DNA of 64,000 nt from Trachelipus rathkii (taxonomy: Eukaryota; Arthropoda; Malacostraca; Isopoda; Trachelipodidae). Location: NCBI GenBank assembly GCA_015478945.1, contig JABUQX010027774.1, positions 17,599 through 81,598 of the forward strand, written 5' to 3'. The position numbers and the translations under genes were made by a program. Positions 23,130-35,544 of the stretch are shown piece by piece. How positions within the stretch are numbered: the stretch's first letter is position 1; the number at the start of each line of letters is the position of its first letter. The notes under the pieces were generated by a model. That model ran no database searches. It was not told the DNA's origin and saw only the letters and a program-made list of their open reading frames with translations.

Positions 23130-24560
23130 AAATTTCAGAAAACCCATCGTGGAACAGAATGTCTCCCCTTCCACAGTACACAAAGAGACGATGATGGTTT
23201 GCGGGCATCTTACAATATCTTACTACTTTAGCAAAATCCGGAAAACCACATACTATCGGAGAAAGTTAATTTTGCCAGCCATTGGAGAGTTTTAAAAACT
23301 ATTTTACCAGTAAAATTTTTAGCAAATATCATTAAAAAATTTCTTTAAAGCAACAATACAAGTTGAAAACGTATGTATGAAATGAGTTCATGATATTGAG
23401 AGCTTCATTGTGTAAGATTTGGCAACGACCCCTTCTCTATACAGCCTGATGAGTAACTTTACCTGTAGATGAAGCATATATTGCATATGTTCGTTCATTA
23501 ATGGATCAAGAAAATCTACTAAGAACTGCTCTTCGCGAGAACTTTGACAACGACACTAAAGCGATCAATATTGATGTTTTGCAAGTAATACCTAATAAAA
23601 AAAACATATGCCACTTATACCATATAAATATCAAGAACTATAACTACAGAATGAGCACCGCCATGTTTGGCGTTATTGATGGATTATATTAAGCTAGTTA
23701 TAGAACAATAATGTACACCAGTGTGTTACAATACACTGCGGTCATCAAAGATACACATACATTTAGGATATCGCTAAAAATCGAATGTAATTGCATGAAA
23801 TCTCTTCAATTATCAGCCATGCAGCTTAAACCCGAATCCGAAAACATACGCGTACTTGAACTACGATCCGTATTTGGAAAAATAGTTGGTGAATAAAATG
23901 ACAGAACTTATCAATTACTCCTTCACACTTGAATACCTGGCGTTAAAAAGCTAGTTTACAATATTTTTGTATGTTTTCATCTCACCTCGTCTCCCAATTT
24001 TATTGCCTAATTTTTAAAAGAAAATTTAATCAAATGGAACCAAACATTGTCTATTTAACAGATTTGTTTACAAAATTAATGAGTTAACATGCAGTTATCA
24101 ACTAACACGGTGACAGTCTAAAATTTGATTCAAAACAAAATGTCCATACATCATTCAGTCAACTTGTCAGGAATTAAGCTAATGAAGCAAAACTTTGGAC
24201 GGCGAGAATTTTCCCAGTTCCCAATACAGACAAACTGCCAGGAAGAACACGTTTCAACCTACGTTCAACTTTAAACGCCCTCTATTCAGATTTTGGAAAC
24301 TGGTTAGGATGTTTTCACTATCGTAATACCACAGTGATAATCAATCCAATGGTGACATTGAAAAACGATGCCATATTACAAGAGGAACTGATCGGAATAA
24401 TCACTACAAAGAACTTTAGGTACAGTTTAGAAACAATATCAGCCATTCTGGCTTCAAAAAGACACACCTGGTACTTATCCCGTATTATGGATGCGAGGAA
24501 AGTTTTAATGCTTTCCATCCTTATACTTAGTGAAAGGGGGTTTCAGCGATTATTAAATCC
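23130..24560 (+). pseudogene. Decayed hAT transposase (ZBED5/FAM200-like)
   Basis: Plus-strand fragments follow the order of a ZBED5/FAM200-type hAT transposase. After an N-terminal stretch with HILSEKVN (near 23250) comes EAYIAYVRSLMDQENLL (about 23470-23520), then AMFGVIDGL (about 23660-23690), which matches the block after the second catalytic aspartate. QLLLHT (near 23910) follows, then YLTDLFTKL (near 24055), and finally ALYSDFGNW (about 24273-24300) and LQEELIGI (about 24375-24398) of the C-terminal dimerisation region. Stops and at least four frame changes interrupt it. The final conserved block is missing or eroded before the A-tract at 24570. Minus-strand frames at 22972-23208 and 24318-24518 are shadows. 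Confidence 0.72.
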
Positions 24561-24599
24561 GAGCCAGCAAAAAAAAAAAAAAAAAAACAAAAAAACATA

Positions 24600-25700
24600 A
24601 GAAAAAATAATATAGCCAGGCTGACATCCAGTTTAACGAGGAGATTTGAGATTCCAAACCAACAAAACTATATATGAAATCCCATAATGTTGAAATGATT
24701 ATTAATCTCACAGGTTCATTCACCAAACCCACTAAAACATTAATTTTTTGCAATAATCAATATATTTTATCGATCAATCATATACTATAATCTTTAATTT
24801 TTTTTACGAGTTCTAATTTCAATTTAATTAATAACTGTGAAAAATGGTATATAATGTGGCTTGTTGATAAAGGTTTTTGGCAAAAAAATGTCAACTTTAA
24901 GGTTAACAGGGGGTCTACCCAAAACCGGAAAACATGGCAAAGTGTCTATTGGGAAGACAAGAAAGTTGGGGACCTCTGCTCTATATCCATGAACCGTCAA
25001 CAATTTAGTAAGAATCATTACGTGTAATTCAAGAATTTCAGTTTCCCGAGTTCTTCTGTTTCAGAAATGGACCGTGGATCCTTAAGTCCCCAATATATTT
25101 GTAATTAGATAATTTGACCTTTCGCTTAATGGGAGTCCTTCTCCATTAGTTTTTTTCTCGCATAATTACCGCTTACTTTTTATTTTTAATCTTTAAAAAT
25201 ATATTATTTGAGTTTTTAAAATTCTGTTACTTTCACTTTAATTATATTTATAATTATCCATTTATGTTATTTTGATTTATATTGCTTAAACTTTTATTTT
25301 ATTTTTTATATCTGAATCATTTATGATATAATTATATATTGTGCTTCCATTATTTCTTAGCTTTTAGTGTTTTTATAACAGTGTCTGTTTCCTGCTGTTC
25401 AGTTTACTTATATATTTATAACCCATGTCTATAATAAACACACGCACATGGTTTGTGCTCGTTGTACTTATGTTTACAAACAATTTGCATGTGTTTATAC
25501 GTTATTTTATTTTTTAAATAAATGAGTTACATCATTTCTCAGTTTGCGATAATCTAAACTTCCTTAGATCCTGCTTTGCTTACTTCCTTTGCTTTGCTGT
25601 TTCTTATTCTTGATATATTAGTGAGTGTGCAATGTTTGTGTTTATGGTTTACCCTTCCATTTTTAGTTCTGCTTTAGCCCCTTTGTAAATAGTTTTTAAA
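24600..25700. other. No gene seen
   Basis: A/T-rich sequence. A plus-strand frame of about 56 codons from 24856 is open but has no recognisable features; the opposite frame at 24824-25018 is equally open, so neither is called. Confidence 0.55.
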
Positions 25701-25711
25701 ATTATTTTTAC

Positions 25712-25712
<1 letters not shown>

Positions 25713-25760
<48 letters not shown>
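25713..25760. repeat. (ATT)16 microsatellite
   Basis: Uninterrupted ATT/TTA run of about 48 bp. Confidence 0.97.
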
Positions 25761-25762
<2 letters not shown>

Positions 25763-27200
25763 AAACTTCTCTTATTGCTTACTAAAAAGCAGACGTGGAA
25801 ACAGTATTTCATATACCAAAATCTTCACAGGTAAATGTCGTCATTTTTCAATAAATGCTGATAATTTTTATGGGTTTTGATGTATCGAGGGATTCTATGT
25901 AAAATATTTAGCTATTTAGTATATTAATTACTAGTTCATAATGTTATAATTTTTTACATCTTGATGGTATTATTTTTTCAATGCTATTTTTATCTATTAA
26001 TTACAAAAGTTTATAAAACTAAATTTAAACACTTTTTTTTCATATTTTCATATTTTATAATAAAGTCAAATTTTTAAACTAGCTAAAAGATTCATTGATT
26101 GAAGTCATATTTTTAATAAAATTATTTATTACTTTAAAAAGGGCTTCACAAAATGATATATTGTGTGTATAAACCATCCCAAACGATGCTACATTTCGAG
26201 GTAGCAATGAAGTTTTTCTGCCTTCGAAAAACAGCGTGAAAATTTGAGAATATTCTCAATTTTGTCGATATTTTTTCTTCAATCGACTAGTTTTAATATA
26301 CTTAATTGTGTTAGAGATATAAAGATCAAAATTAATTAAAGAAATAGAAATAAATTAACAATAATTGTATTAGTTTTGTGGACTTCAACGAGTATGACAG
26401 GATATGGAACTATATGGGCAGGTGTTATATAATATAGTTAGGTCTACTTCTATTGGAATCAAAAGTATGTTCGTCAAGTGTAACGTGAATGATTTATATT
26501 AGTAAAGTAGTTAATATGATGATGATCATGATATTAATATTATAATGATAATGATAAAAAATAATTATGTTAGGGTTTAGACTGACAGAATGGAGCCTTA
26601 GCTATTCCACAATATTGTTGTTGGAAATTGAAAGTTTAATAGATTGTAGAGGTATGAAAAAGAATTTAAAAAATAGAGTAGATAAGTTCAGGCTGGCGTG
26701 TATGCAGGTGTAGTCGTGTTGGATGGGAGAAACATTGGAACAAGTTCGATTAATATTCTAATGTTGAGATGGGAAAGTGATGCAGGAGATGCAGTAAGAA
26801 AGTTAGAATGGTAGAATGCGGTGCAATTAAACTTGGTGAAACAGAAACTAGTTTATTAAGTTCTGAATCCTGGAATAAGAGTTTTCAAAATAGACCTGTC
26901 CGCCTCCCTATCACATTGGGTTGATCCTCCGTAGTGTTTGCCATCATCGATTTGTCAACTGTATAATGAGTTGGCTACAGTCCAATTATGTGCGACAAAT
27001 TCCAACTATTTCACTATCAATCATCAAAAAAATAACTCTTGATGTCCATCTTATGGAATTCCGAACATGCTCGTCTATTCAATCAATATTATCAAAGAGT
27101 GTTTAAGATAAGAATTAGTCTGAGTCTTTATTCAATGCATATTTTCATATATTATTGAGAAAAAAAGCCACCATCTATTAAGCAATATTCAAAATAAACT
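25761..27200. other. No recognisable gene
   Basis: A/T-rich, with a G/A-rich stretch at 26580-26880. A 61-codon frame at 26921-27106 has no identifiable domain. Confidence 0.55.
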
Positions 27201-27214
27201 AACGTGACAGAGCA

Positions 27215-27445
27215 TTGTTATTGAAGGATGCAAAGAAACTGGAAGAACTGGATAGAATTAAACAGCCTGCGATCAAACAATTGTTATCCAATTATCCCAT
27301 ACTCTTCAATAGATCTAAATTTTGCCTTAGTCGCAAAGTCTTAACGTATGTACAAATTTTAGAATTCCAAATGAAAACACATGATGTATTGAATCGGAGT
27401 CTAGCGACAAGAATTGGACCTCCACTGCCGATCCACCTATTTTAG
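27215..27445 (+). other. Unassigned 76-codon open frame, possibly retroelement-derived
   Basis: The frame holds a helical stretch, AIKQLLSNYPILFN, which loosely recalls the segment just before the reverse transcriptase of Gypsy-type LTR elements. No catalytic motif, LTR or flanking gene supports this, so the assignment is a guess. A minus-strand frame (27327-27524) overlaps it. Confidence 0.25.
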
Positions 27446-27779
27446 TTCCTTGACCGCCCATACAGGCTTTTATATTTTTAACAGACCCTATTTTTTTAAT
27501 TTTAATAATTATTATAATAAACAAATTTAAATTAACAAAATTTAAATAGATATGTTTTTTTTAATTTTTCATTTCAAATATTACAAGAAAAATAAATGTT
27601 TTACATTCTAAAATCATCTGTATTTACAATTAGCTATCTTGAGGTCTTGCTTGCATTTGTTTTGGGGTTCATATATCTTCATAAACATAAGAAAAATAAA
27701 AAATGCATGGATAATTTTTTTTTAAATTTTAATTATTATTATTAATTATATTATTATTTTCTCTCTCCTTGAATAGTGT

Positions 27780-29800
27780 GCTATATTTCTTATTTTTGTA
27801 ATATTATTATTTTTTTGTTTTACAACTATTTTAAGCTCATTCGCTATATTCGTACATATATTATTACTTTATTATTATTTATTTCTATATATCAGCTAAC
27901 CATAATTCCATATCAATATTACTTTATTATCTCTTGTCAATCCACGCATATGCGACGACACCCACCACACTGCTGCCACACACCTCGTTTCAGGCAATCT
28001 TGCAGAACCTGAACTTTGTTCAACAGCAGACCATCTTCTCACGCATAGAAGCCGGAGAGCAACTATGTAGGCGGTTGCCACCTCAGAGCTGCTGCTGAAG
28101 TCGTCTCATCGCAGCTTTAACATTTACAACATACAGCTTAAGAGTTGTAATAGCCTTGGCCCAACCAACAAGGCCATGGGAGACTATAGGACACCACTTG
28201 GAGACAACTCTTCTAACTTGTTAGATGATATCGTTTGGTGAGCACCGTACGCAGAAAGATCTATAGGCGCCATCTTTCTGATATATGTTCAGTATCAGAT
28301 TTCTTTATCTTTGACCGGCTCGGATCGCAGAGAAGCCGACGATGTTGAGCCGCTCCTCAAAATCCTGGTCCTGCTGCTACATCTCTCCGTCGAGTCTTCC
28401 CACTTCACTCAAGACCGCTCACCAATTACTCAACCCTGCGCTTTCTCTTGCTACAGTTCCACAACCAACCTGCCACTCTTATCCGTTCCTGATGCTTTCC
28501 AGATTCTTCTCGCAAACCCTCCTATTTTTTCCTTATGGAAAGACTAGCCTCCCAGAATCTCTGTATGAAAGCACGAATTTCTCCTTTCCTAGAAAGGGTT
28601 ATGGCGTGCGACAATCTGCTTTGCTACCGTCAACTCCCACCGTCTCGTCCCGCTAAGAATGAGACAATCCTTTGGGAGATCTCCCTACCGTGAAAATTAC
28701 CTCAACGGTATTGTTTCACTATCATCCTTGAACCTACAAGAGTGTCCCCCCCCAGTTCTTTTCTGGAAACCACCATATCCGTAGGGCCCGATGGACACCG
28801 GCATCAATTTGCTTCCCTCTACAGTTTCACATCCACCACAAGGTCTTGTCGACTCGCCTATGCTCTTCTCTCAAACCGTTGACTCGGGACCTTTCCTCAC
28901 CGCAGTACTGCGGTAAGCTTCTACCATTATGAAACGCTTGTGTCTTACCTCTCTCTTCGGAAAAGTTCCATGGATCTTTTCCTGGTGATACATAGCATTC
29001 TTTTAATTGCGTACCCATTCACTCTTGATTCACTGGATCAGTTTGGGACGCATCAACTTATCTCTTCATTTCTCACCTTTTCGCTTATTTTCACAGCTTC
29101 CTCTGTACTTGTTCACCTCTTAAGAAGTTTTCTATCTTTACACATTCGTTTTTCTCATCATCGAACAATGCTCCCACTTCGCCAATTCACGTCGAAGAGC
29201 TCACAGGCGCTAAAACGAGTTTCGATGCTGGATTGGAATCGAACCTTTAATGAGCAGCTGCTTTCACCCTACAAGTCCCCTAAGTCAATGTGGATGTAGC
29301 CATGCCATATTTTAGTTCCGCCCCTTCAATTCATCACCAGTTTTGTTAGACGTCATATATTCAATCTTTAATTTTATCTTGACGGTGAACCATTTCTCAA
29401 GTATTTGTCCAGGTTCACAAATCCCTGGCTCATGAGAATTCAAATACGGGGAATTGTTTGCATTTTCTTATCCTCGAAGTGTCTCTTGGTAGTTTTTATT
29501 TCACTCATTTTATTCATTGGCAAACAGCTTGTAATGTACTCCTCCCGAACATGTGTGGAACTATTCGTTTCTCCTTCCCAGCCGAAATTAAGTTAACTTA
29601 CCATGTCGTTTCGGTTATTCGGCGGCCGTAATACTCTGCCCTGATTACACTTCATCTTGCGAAGATGAAGTCCACCAGGTGGAATGAGGGCGAGCACAGT
29701 GTGCTTTCCAATGCTAATATAGAGCCTTGCATCTTGCAATTACATTACTTCATCTCTGATCATCTACCAAGAATTCAGGTTTTTCGTTAGTCTGGTTGGC
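27780..29800 (+). other. C/T-rich stretch upstream of the Jockey-like relic
   Basis: From about 27940 the plus strand becomes C/T-rich, like the coding strand of the Jockey-like relic downstream. It holds medium frames (28342-28656, 104 codons; 28940-29299, 119 codons) that I cannot match to a domain. The position fits a decayed 5' part of the same element (ORF1 and endonuclease), or another element. Confidence 0.35.
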
Positions 29801-29819
29801 TGCTGTCTGCAGCTTTTTC

Positions 29820-31218
29820 ACGTTAAGCACTCTCGATTTTCTCCGAATCAAAGTTCTTGACTGGGAACTTTCGAATCTACTCCGTCATAACTTTCTATAT
29901 TTTCATGAAGGCCGCGAGTTTCAATTCTCACGACAAGCCGAATCTTTGCATGCATCTGTTTAAGCCTTTTGAAGGCTCGAAATGTAGGTATGTGAGATGT
30001 GAGACCCACGCTGATCCTTTGCGCATCGACTATCTTCTTCCGCTCTACCCTATCAATTATGGTGAAGGCAATATCAAGTAGAGGCTCAGAATTTCCACAT
30101 GAATTAACCATGTGAAATTTTAAATGAGTGAAGATTGGTCTTATATTTATATACACAGTATAAGCGCAGGTCTCTGTAGAGAGATAAATGACCGCCTGGA
30201 TAGAGAACTGTTATTGACCGGAAGATTAAGTAATTCACTTAGAATCGTGATGAACCGTTTCATCGATAAGTGGCGATAGGAAAGAAGAAGCACGAATCTG
30301 ATGATCTATTTAACGGAAGATTAATGAAAAAAGGAAGCCGTGGGATATTATTTTTAGATCAACCCTTTTCAAAGGTGTTCAAAAGCATTTCAGGTAAAAA
30401 AACACCTCAAAACATCCACAGTTGAGATGCTCCCGATGTCATATCTATTTACAAGATTCGGTGAAATAGTTTTGCCGGGGACAAATGGGAGGTTTAACTG
30501 GCAACTCTCCAAAGAGAGCGCCTAACATTTTTCCTTTATTTTAGTCACGAAATGTTTGTTGCCGAACTTATTCTTTCAGTGGGAATAGATAAAAGTTGTA
30601 GTCTATATTATATGGATTCGATCGAGATGTTATCAGATCGTGCAAAAACTGATGCAAAGGTATTAACGGGATAAATTATTAAGGATAATCATTTGGTCAG
30701 GCCTCTTTGCTCGCTCCCCACCCGTCAAGCAGTTTACACTGCAGGTATAAGACGCTAAATGTATCTTCCATTCATGTTAAAAGTCTGGATGCTCTTATTT
30801 TTTTTGATATTATATTATAATTTACATACTAAATATTATTTTTATTTAATATTATTTAATAATTTAATTAAAATTAATTTTATTTATATTTTATATTATA
30901 TTATAAATATATATATATAAATATAATATTAAATATATTGTATATTTATAAATTTATACATATATACATAAATATATATATATATAATAAAATATATATA
31001 TATGTTATTAGATATTATTTTATATAATAGTATATAATATTATATAATCTATACCATCTCCCTGAGTGACTAGGTCCAGTTTGTATATATTATTTATATA
31101 TATATTTTAAGATTTAAATATTAATTAAATTTTTATAATATTATTTTATTAATTTAATATTTTTTATATTATTATATATATATATATATTATAATATATT
31201 ATATAAATATATTAATAT

Positions 31219-31249
<31 letters not shown>

Positions 31250-32900
31250 AATTATATATACTATAATATAAAATAATTATATATAGATTTTTTGTTATTA
31301 TAAATATTTATATTATATGATTTTATATATTATATAATATATAATTATTTATATATATATATATATTTAAATTATTATATAATTATTATATATAGCCTCG
31401 GGATTTAATAATGTATTTTAACCCATCGACTGTCATTTATCTCTCTATGTCGATGACTTGCGTTATTAAGCCGGGTCAGCGCCTTTTCTCAACGCAACTC
31501 AACTAGCTATAAAAATATTTAACAATGTAACTCCATGGCTTCATTTTTATCACAATCTCAGCAGTGCTTCTTTAAAAAAAAGGGATCGAAAGAATTTGCC
31601 ACCTCAGAACTACATTATACGTTCGCCCATTCCGTACCTCACAGGTCAAATTTTATTACTCTTCTAGATGACCACTTAAACATATGCACCCGCATATAAC
31701 CCTAACAACTGCATGCGCGTTACTGTTAACTATCTCCTCAAAATATTGGGGTGCTGACGCAAAGTTCCATTTAACGGCTCTATATCGCCCTAATCCGATC
31801 GAATGGACTGGCTTCAGTAATACGGCCAGACTCTTCTACATCTGATGGATGATTAGATCCCATCAAAAATTAGGCGATCCGAATCCCACTGAGCCTCTCG
31901 TCTCCCCCACTTGAAGTTGAATCCAATGTGATAGCACTCTCTCTTCGAAGAGAATACTTATGTGACAGCTATCTTTCGTTTTCAAACCACTTATTTATAT
32001 CCTGGAAATACTCAAGAATACCTCAGAATCCCCTTACTGCCATTGCAAACACTTGTCATACATCCTAATTTCTTAACATCCCTTGCAAAGTGCTCCTTTC
32101 CTTACACGAAGATAAACTTGCTATTCCGTCCACCATTCTGGCTAGACCTCTCTTCAAATCTAGCCATCTGGCTCCTGTAAACATCAGTCTTTTCTTCCGC
32201 AGTTTATGATAATTATCCCAGTGTTACTGTTATCCAAAAAAGGACATTGGGCGCATCTGCTGTTTTCCTTGCCCATCTTTCATACTACCTATGCTTCATT
32301 TTACGGGCGAATAATGGATAATGATGCCCTTTCTCGAATTTTATCTTACCAAGATACTATTATGTCATTATTCGATTCGGTCAGCGAATAAAACTTAAAC
32401 CCTTTTCTATACACAAATGTACCGTGTAACATAATTTCTTCGCTCTCTTACCTAAGAACAATTTATTTTATGTTGCCCCCTTATGTGGGTAACTGTCAAT
32501 AAACGCTGATAGAGAGGACAAAATGGCCTCCTCTTTTCGAGTTTTCATACCTCCCGACCCATTCCCGACAAGGTGGAATTCCATAACTATAAATCTGCTT
32601 TTCGACAGGCTTTCGATTTTTTGGCAAGAGTGCCTGGATAGTGATCAGCAAGAAGCGAAACTTCGAAACAAAAGCCGAATGGAGTGGTCTTCCTCCCCCC
32701 GACGAAAACGCTTACACGAGGTGATACTGGCCTCGTATTGGCCACCGTAATATCCTACATGTATTATTGTACGGACCTCTCCCATTTGGGCCAATTTTTG
32801 CCGTTCACACCATAACTGTTCGCATATTTTTATAGATTGTTCCATCCTGGCCCTATCGCCTTCGTATTTTCCTATTTACAGTCTATAACACTTCTAAAGT
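29820..32900 (+). pseudogene. Decayed Jockey-like non-LTR retrotransposon ORF2, split by AT-rich DNA
   Basis: The endonuclease-to-RT linker shows SISGKKTPQ (about 30384-30410). After an AT-rich interruption (30790-31400) the reverse transcriptase resumes with the catalytic SLYVDDL (31438-31460). The thumb region includes LSLRREYL (about 31937-31960). RNase H-like and C-terminal segments follow: LSRILSYQDTIMSLFDSVS (near 32320-32390), RIGHRN (near 32735) and a final HIFIDCSILA (near 32825-32850). This domain order matches Jockey-type ORF2. The palm block with the first catalytic aspartate is missing, lost where the AT-rich DNA lies. Frames change repeatedly and several stops are present. The relic at 10.2-12.4 kb is of the same general type on the opposite strand. 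Confidence 0.78.
30790..31400. repeat. AT-dinucleotide expansion inside the Jockey-like relic
   Basis: About 600 bp of TATATA/AATATT interrupt the element between linker and catalytic box. One non-AT island, ATACCATCTCCCTGAGTGAC (31051-31070), remains. It may have replaced about half of the RT palm. Confidence 0.85.
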
Positions 32901-33690
32901 TATCTCATTTGTCTGAATCTCTCCACTTTAGCAATAACTTATAATTTCAATGAATATTTCATTTTATTTTTTATGCATATTTCATTTACAATAAAGTATA
33001 TTGCAAATTAGTACTCATTTATTTTTGTTGATTGATATTTTCCATATCTCTTTGTAAGTAGCATTATATGATAGCCTCCCAGTTTTGTGGGAGCCCCTGT
33101 GTATTCACCCATGTGCTTCTCTGTGGAGCCGCGTGCTGACACTGACTCAAAAAAAAAATAAAATAAATATGTATGTTAATAAAATAAAGTATTTTAATTT
33201 TAGGGTAGAACATAATATGGATAATTATATTAATATCATATATATATATATAATATAATATAATATATATATATATATATATAATGATATTATTATATAC
33301 ATAATTATATATATATACTATATTTTCTTCCTAACTGACCTTCTTCCCCCCTGCCAACTCAATTCTTCCTGCAAATTCTTCTGAATCATCAAATTTCTTC
33401 GACTCCAAACGGTCGGTTCCATACACACTACACTTACATCGATTAACCATCCACTTCATTTCTTTCCAATGACCCAACCTCCATTTTCAACACAACGTCT
33501 AATACGTCGTTCTAATTCATTTCTTAAGATAGGCAAGCCGCTAAGATTGTAAGGAATACATATATAGTATAATAATTATTATTAATTAAATATTATCATA
33601 TATATAATATATATATAATATATATATTATATATATTATATATATAATTTTATATAATATATTATAATATTTATATTATATTAGATTATA
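32901..33690. other. No gene seen; AT tracts
   Basis: 3' flank of the Jockey-like relic, with (TA)n at 33235-33320 and 33560-33695. No poly-A tail or terminal repeat defines the element's end. Confidence 0.55.
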
Positions 33691-33699
33691 TATAATTTT

Positions 33700-33890
33700 C
33701 GTCGTAGAGTTTGACTCGCGACTCATGCGAGAGACGATGGTTCAATCTTGCTAGCATCGAGTTTTTGTTTTATCTTCTGGAAATTAAATCGGGTGCGACC
33801 GGTTGGTTCGATAATGGGATGCACGCCTTAAAGTTCCCATTTCTGTAGTCCGGTACCCTGCTGAAAATGATAAAGCACTTAAAAGAAGCT
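33700..33890 (+). mobile_element. tRNA-derived SINE
   Basis: CGTAGAGTTTGACTCGCGAC followed by GGTTCAATC (33739-33747) resembles a tRNA D-arm/A box and a T-arm B box. The body (GGGTGCGACCGGTTGG..., CGGTACCCTGCTG) is unrelated to tRNA. The element ends AAAGCACTTAAAAGAAGC and runs directly into (TA)n, a common 3' end for arthropod SINEs. The B box is good; the A box is weaker than in the SINE at 17.55 kb, and the two bodies differ. Confidence 0.65.
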
Positions 33891-34030
33891 ATATATATAT
33901 ATTATATATATGTTATTTTATAAATATATATATAATTATATATATATATATATAATATATTATATGATATATTATAATAATATATATAAATATATCTTAT
34001 AATATTAATATATATAATATATATAGTGTT
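33890..34030. repeat. (TA)n tract
   Basis: Interrupted TATATA run following the SINE. Confidence 0.93.
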
Positions 34031-34128
34031 GCACGATACCCGAAATATACCGATACAAGTACTTACAATTTTTTCAAAACCGATACCAATACTGATACCG
34101 ATACCCAATTACCTATACTTTATCCCTA
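34028..34128. repeat. Iterated CGATACC motif cluster
   Basis: TGTTGCACGATACCCG followed by repeated CCGATAC gives the Gly-Ile periodicity seen in the minus-strand frame. A start of the form AGTGTTGC plus CGATAC iterations is typical of certain hAT-type termini, but only one end is visible. Confidence 0.5.
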
Positions 34129-34294
34129 ATATTAATATATATTATATATATTATATATATATATTAGATAGTAATATAATAAATTAAATATATTATTATA
34201 TTAATTATATATTATATAATATATATTAATATATATATAATTATTATATATATATTATTAAATATATATATATAGATATAATATTATAATATAT

Positions 34295-34425
34295 ATTAGG
34301 ATGGGCGGATAGTGATTAGCGGATACCGGATTATCCCGGGGAGTTAAACATATACCGGATTCCGTGTATCGGCAGTCTGTATATTACCGGTTATGAAAGG
34401 TTATAGCACAGACTTCCATATTTCT
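34295..34425. repeat. Iterated GGATACCGG motif cluster
   Basis: GCGGATA, ATACCGGAT and TACCGGTTA recur in a GC-richer island between AT tracts; comparable to the CGATACC cluster 270 bp upstream but with a different core. Confidence 0.5.
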
Positions 34426-34429
34426 GAAA

Positions 34430-35285
34430 TTCTGTTAAAAGCAATAAATATATCGATATTATTATCGATTATTCTTATTTAGATATAATTATTAATTATT
34501 ATAATTATTATAATATATTTTAATTATTATATATTTATTATTTATAAATATATTATTAAATAACTGATATATATTTTATGAAGTAACAGTGAATGTTTTG
34601 AACTTATTTTTGAAGGGATGCGGTTGGAAACACACGATACTTGACTGTAATATTATTTAGTGTAAAGAATATGTTCTGAAGATTCAGTCTCAAAAATTTA
34701 TTTCACCTAAAATTATTAAATAACGATACATTAATTATTATGATTTTCAGTCTTATTTAATATATTATTATAGTATAATAATATATTAATTATATATTAA
34801 TTAATATATAAATATATATATATTATAATAATATATTATATATATATATATATATAATATATAAATAAATTAATATTAATATATATATTTTTAATATATA
34901 TATATAAATATATATATAAATATAATTATATATATATAATATATTATATATATATATTAAAAGTATAAACATATATATAATTATATATATTATTAAATAT
35001 ATATATATATATTATATTATTATATAATAATATATATTTATATATAAATTATTATATATATTATATATTATATATTATCTATATATTCTATAATATATAT
35101 TAATATTAAATTTATATTATTATTATTATTATAAATATATATTTTATATATTATATATATATATATTATATATATATCCGTTAAATATATAATATATATA
35201 ATATTATAAGATATAATTTATTATAATAATATAGTATTATATATTATCTAATAATATTAATATAAATATATAATTTATATATATA
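34430..35285. repeat. AT-rich desert
   Basis: TATATA and TTAATA sequence with one modest island at 34560-34720; no gene. Confidence 0.92.
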
Positions 35286-35544
35286 TCGTGATCTAAAAGA
35301 GTATCCAATAAGAATGAAAGCAAAGAATGAAGGCGCTTTTGAGGAAGAGAGAGATGTGATGTATGCATTTGAAGCAATTTTATTTGCTCGCTTGCTGAAA
35401 CAGATAAGGAACGAAGAAAATATGGTATGTGAAATGTGTCATGGTGTGAGAGAATGGAAAGGAGAGAAGAGTTGCATTTTATGAGTGACTGTGTACAAGT
35501 CATTAGACTTTGAGTTGAGTCCATGAATTTATGTTAAAATTTAA

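Noticed and set aside
27215..27445. Gypsy-type LTR retrotransposon fragment
   Set aside because: Only a loose similarity before the RT; no catalytic motif, primer-binding site or LTR. Kept only as an unassigned frame.
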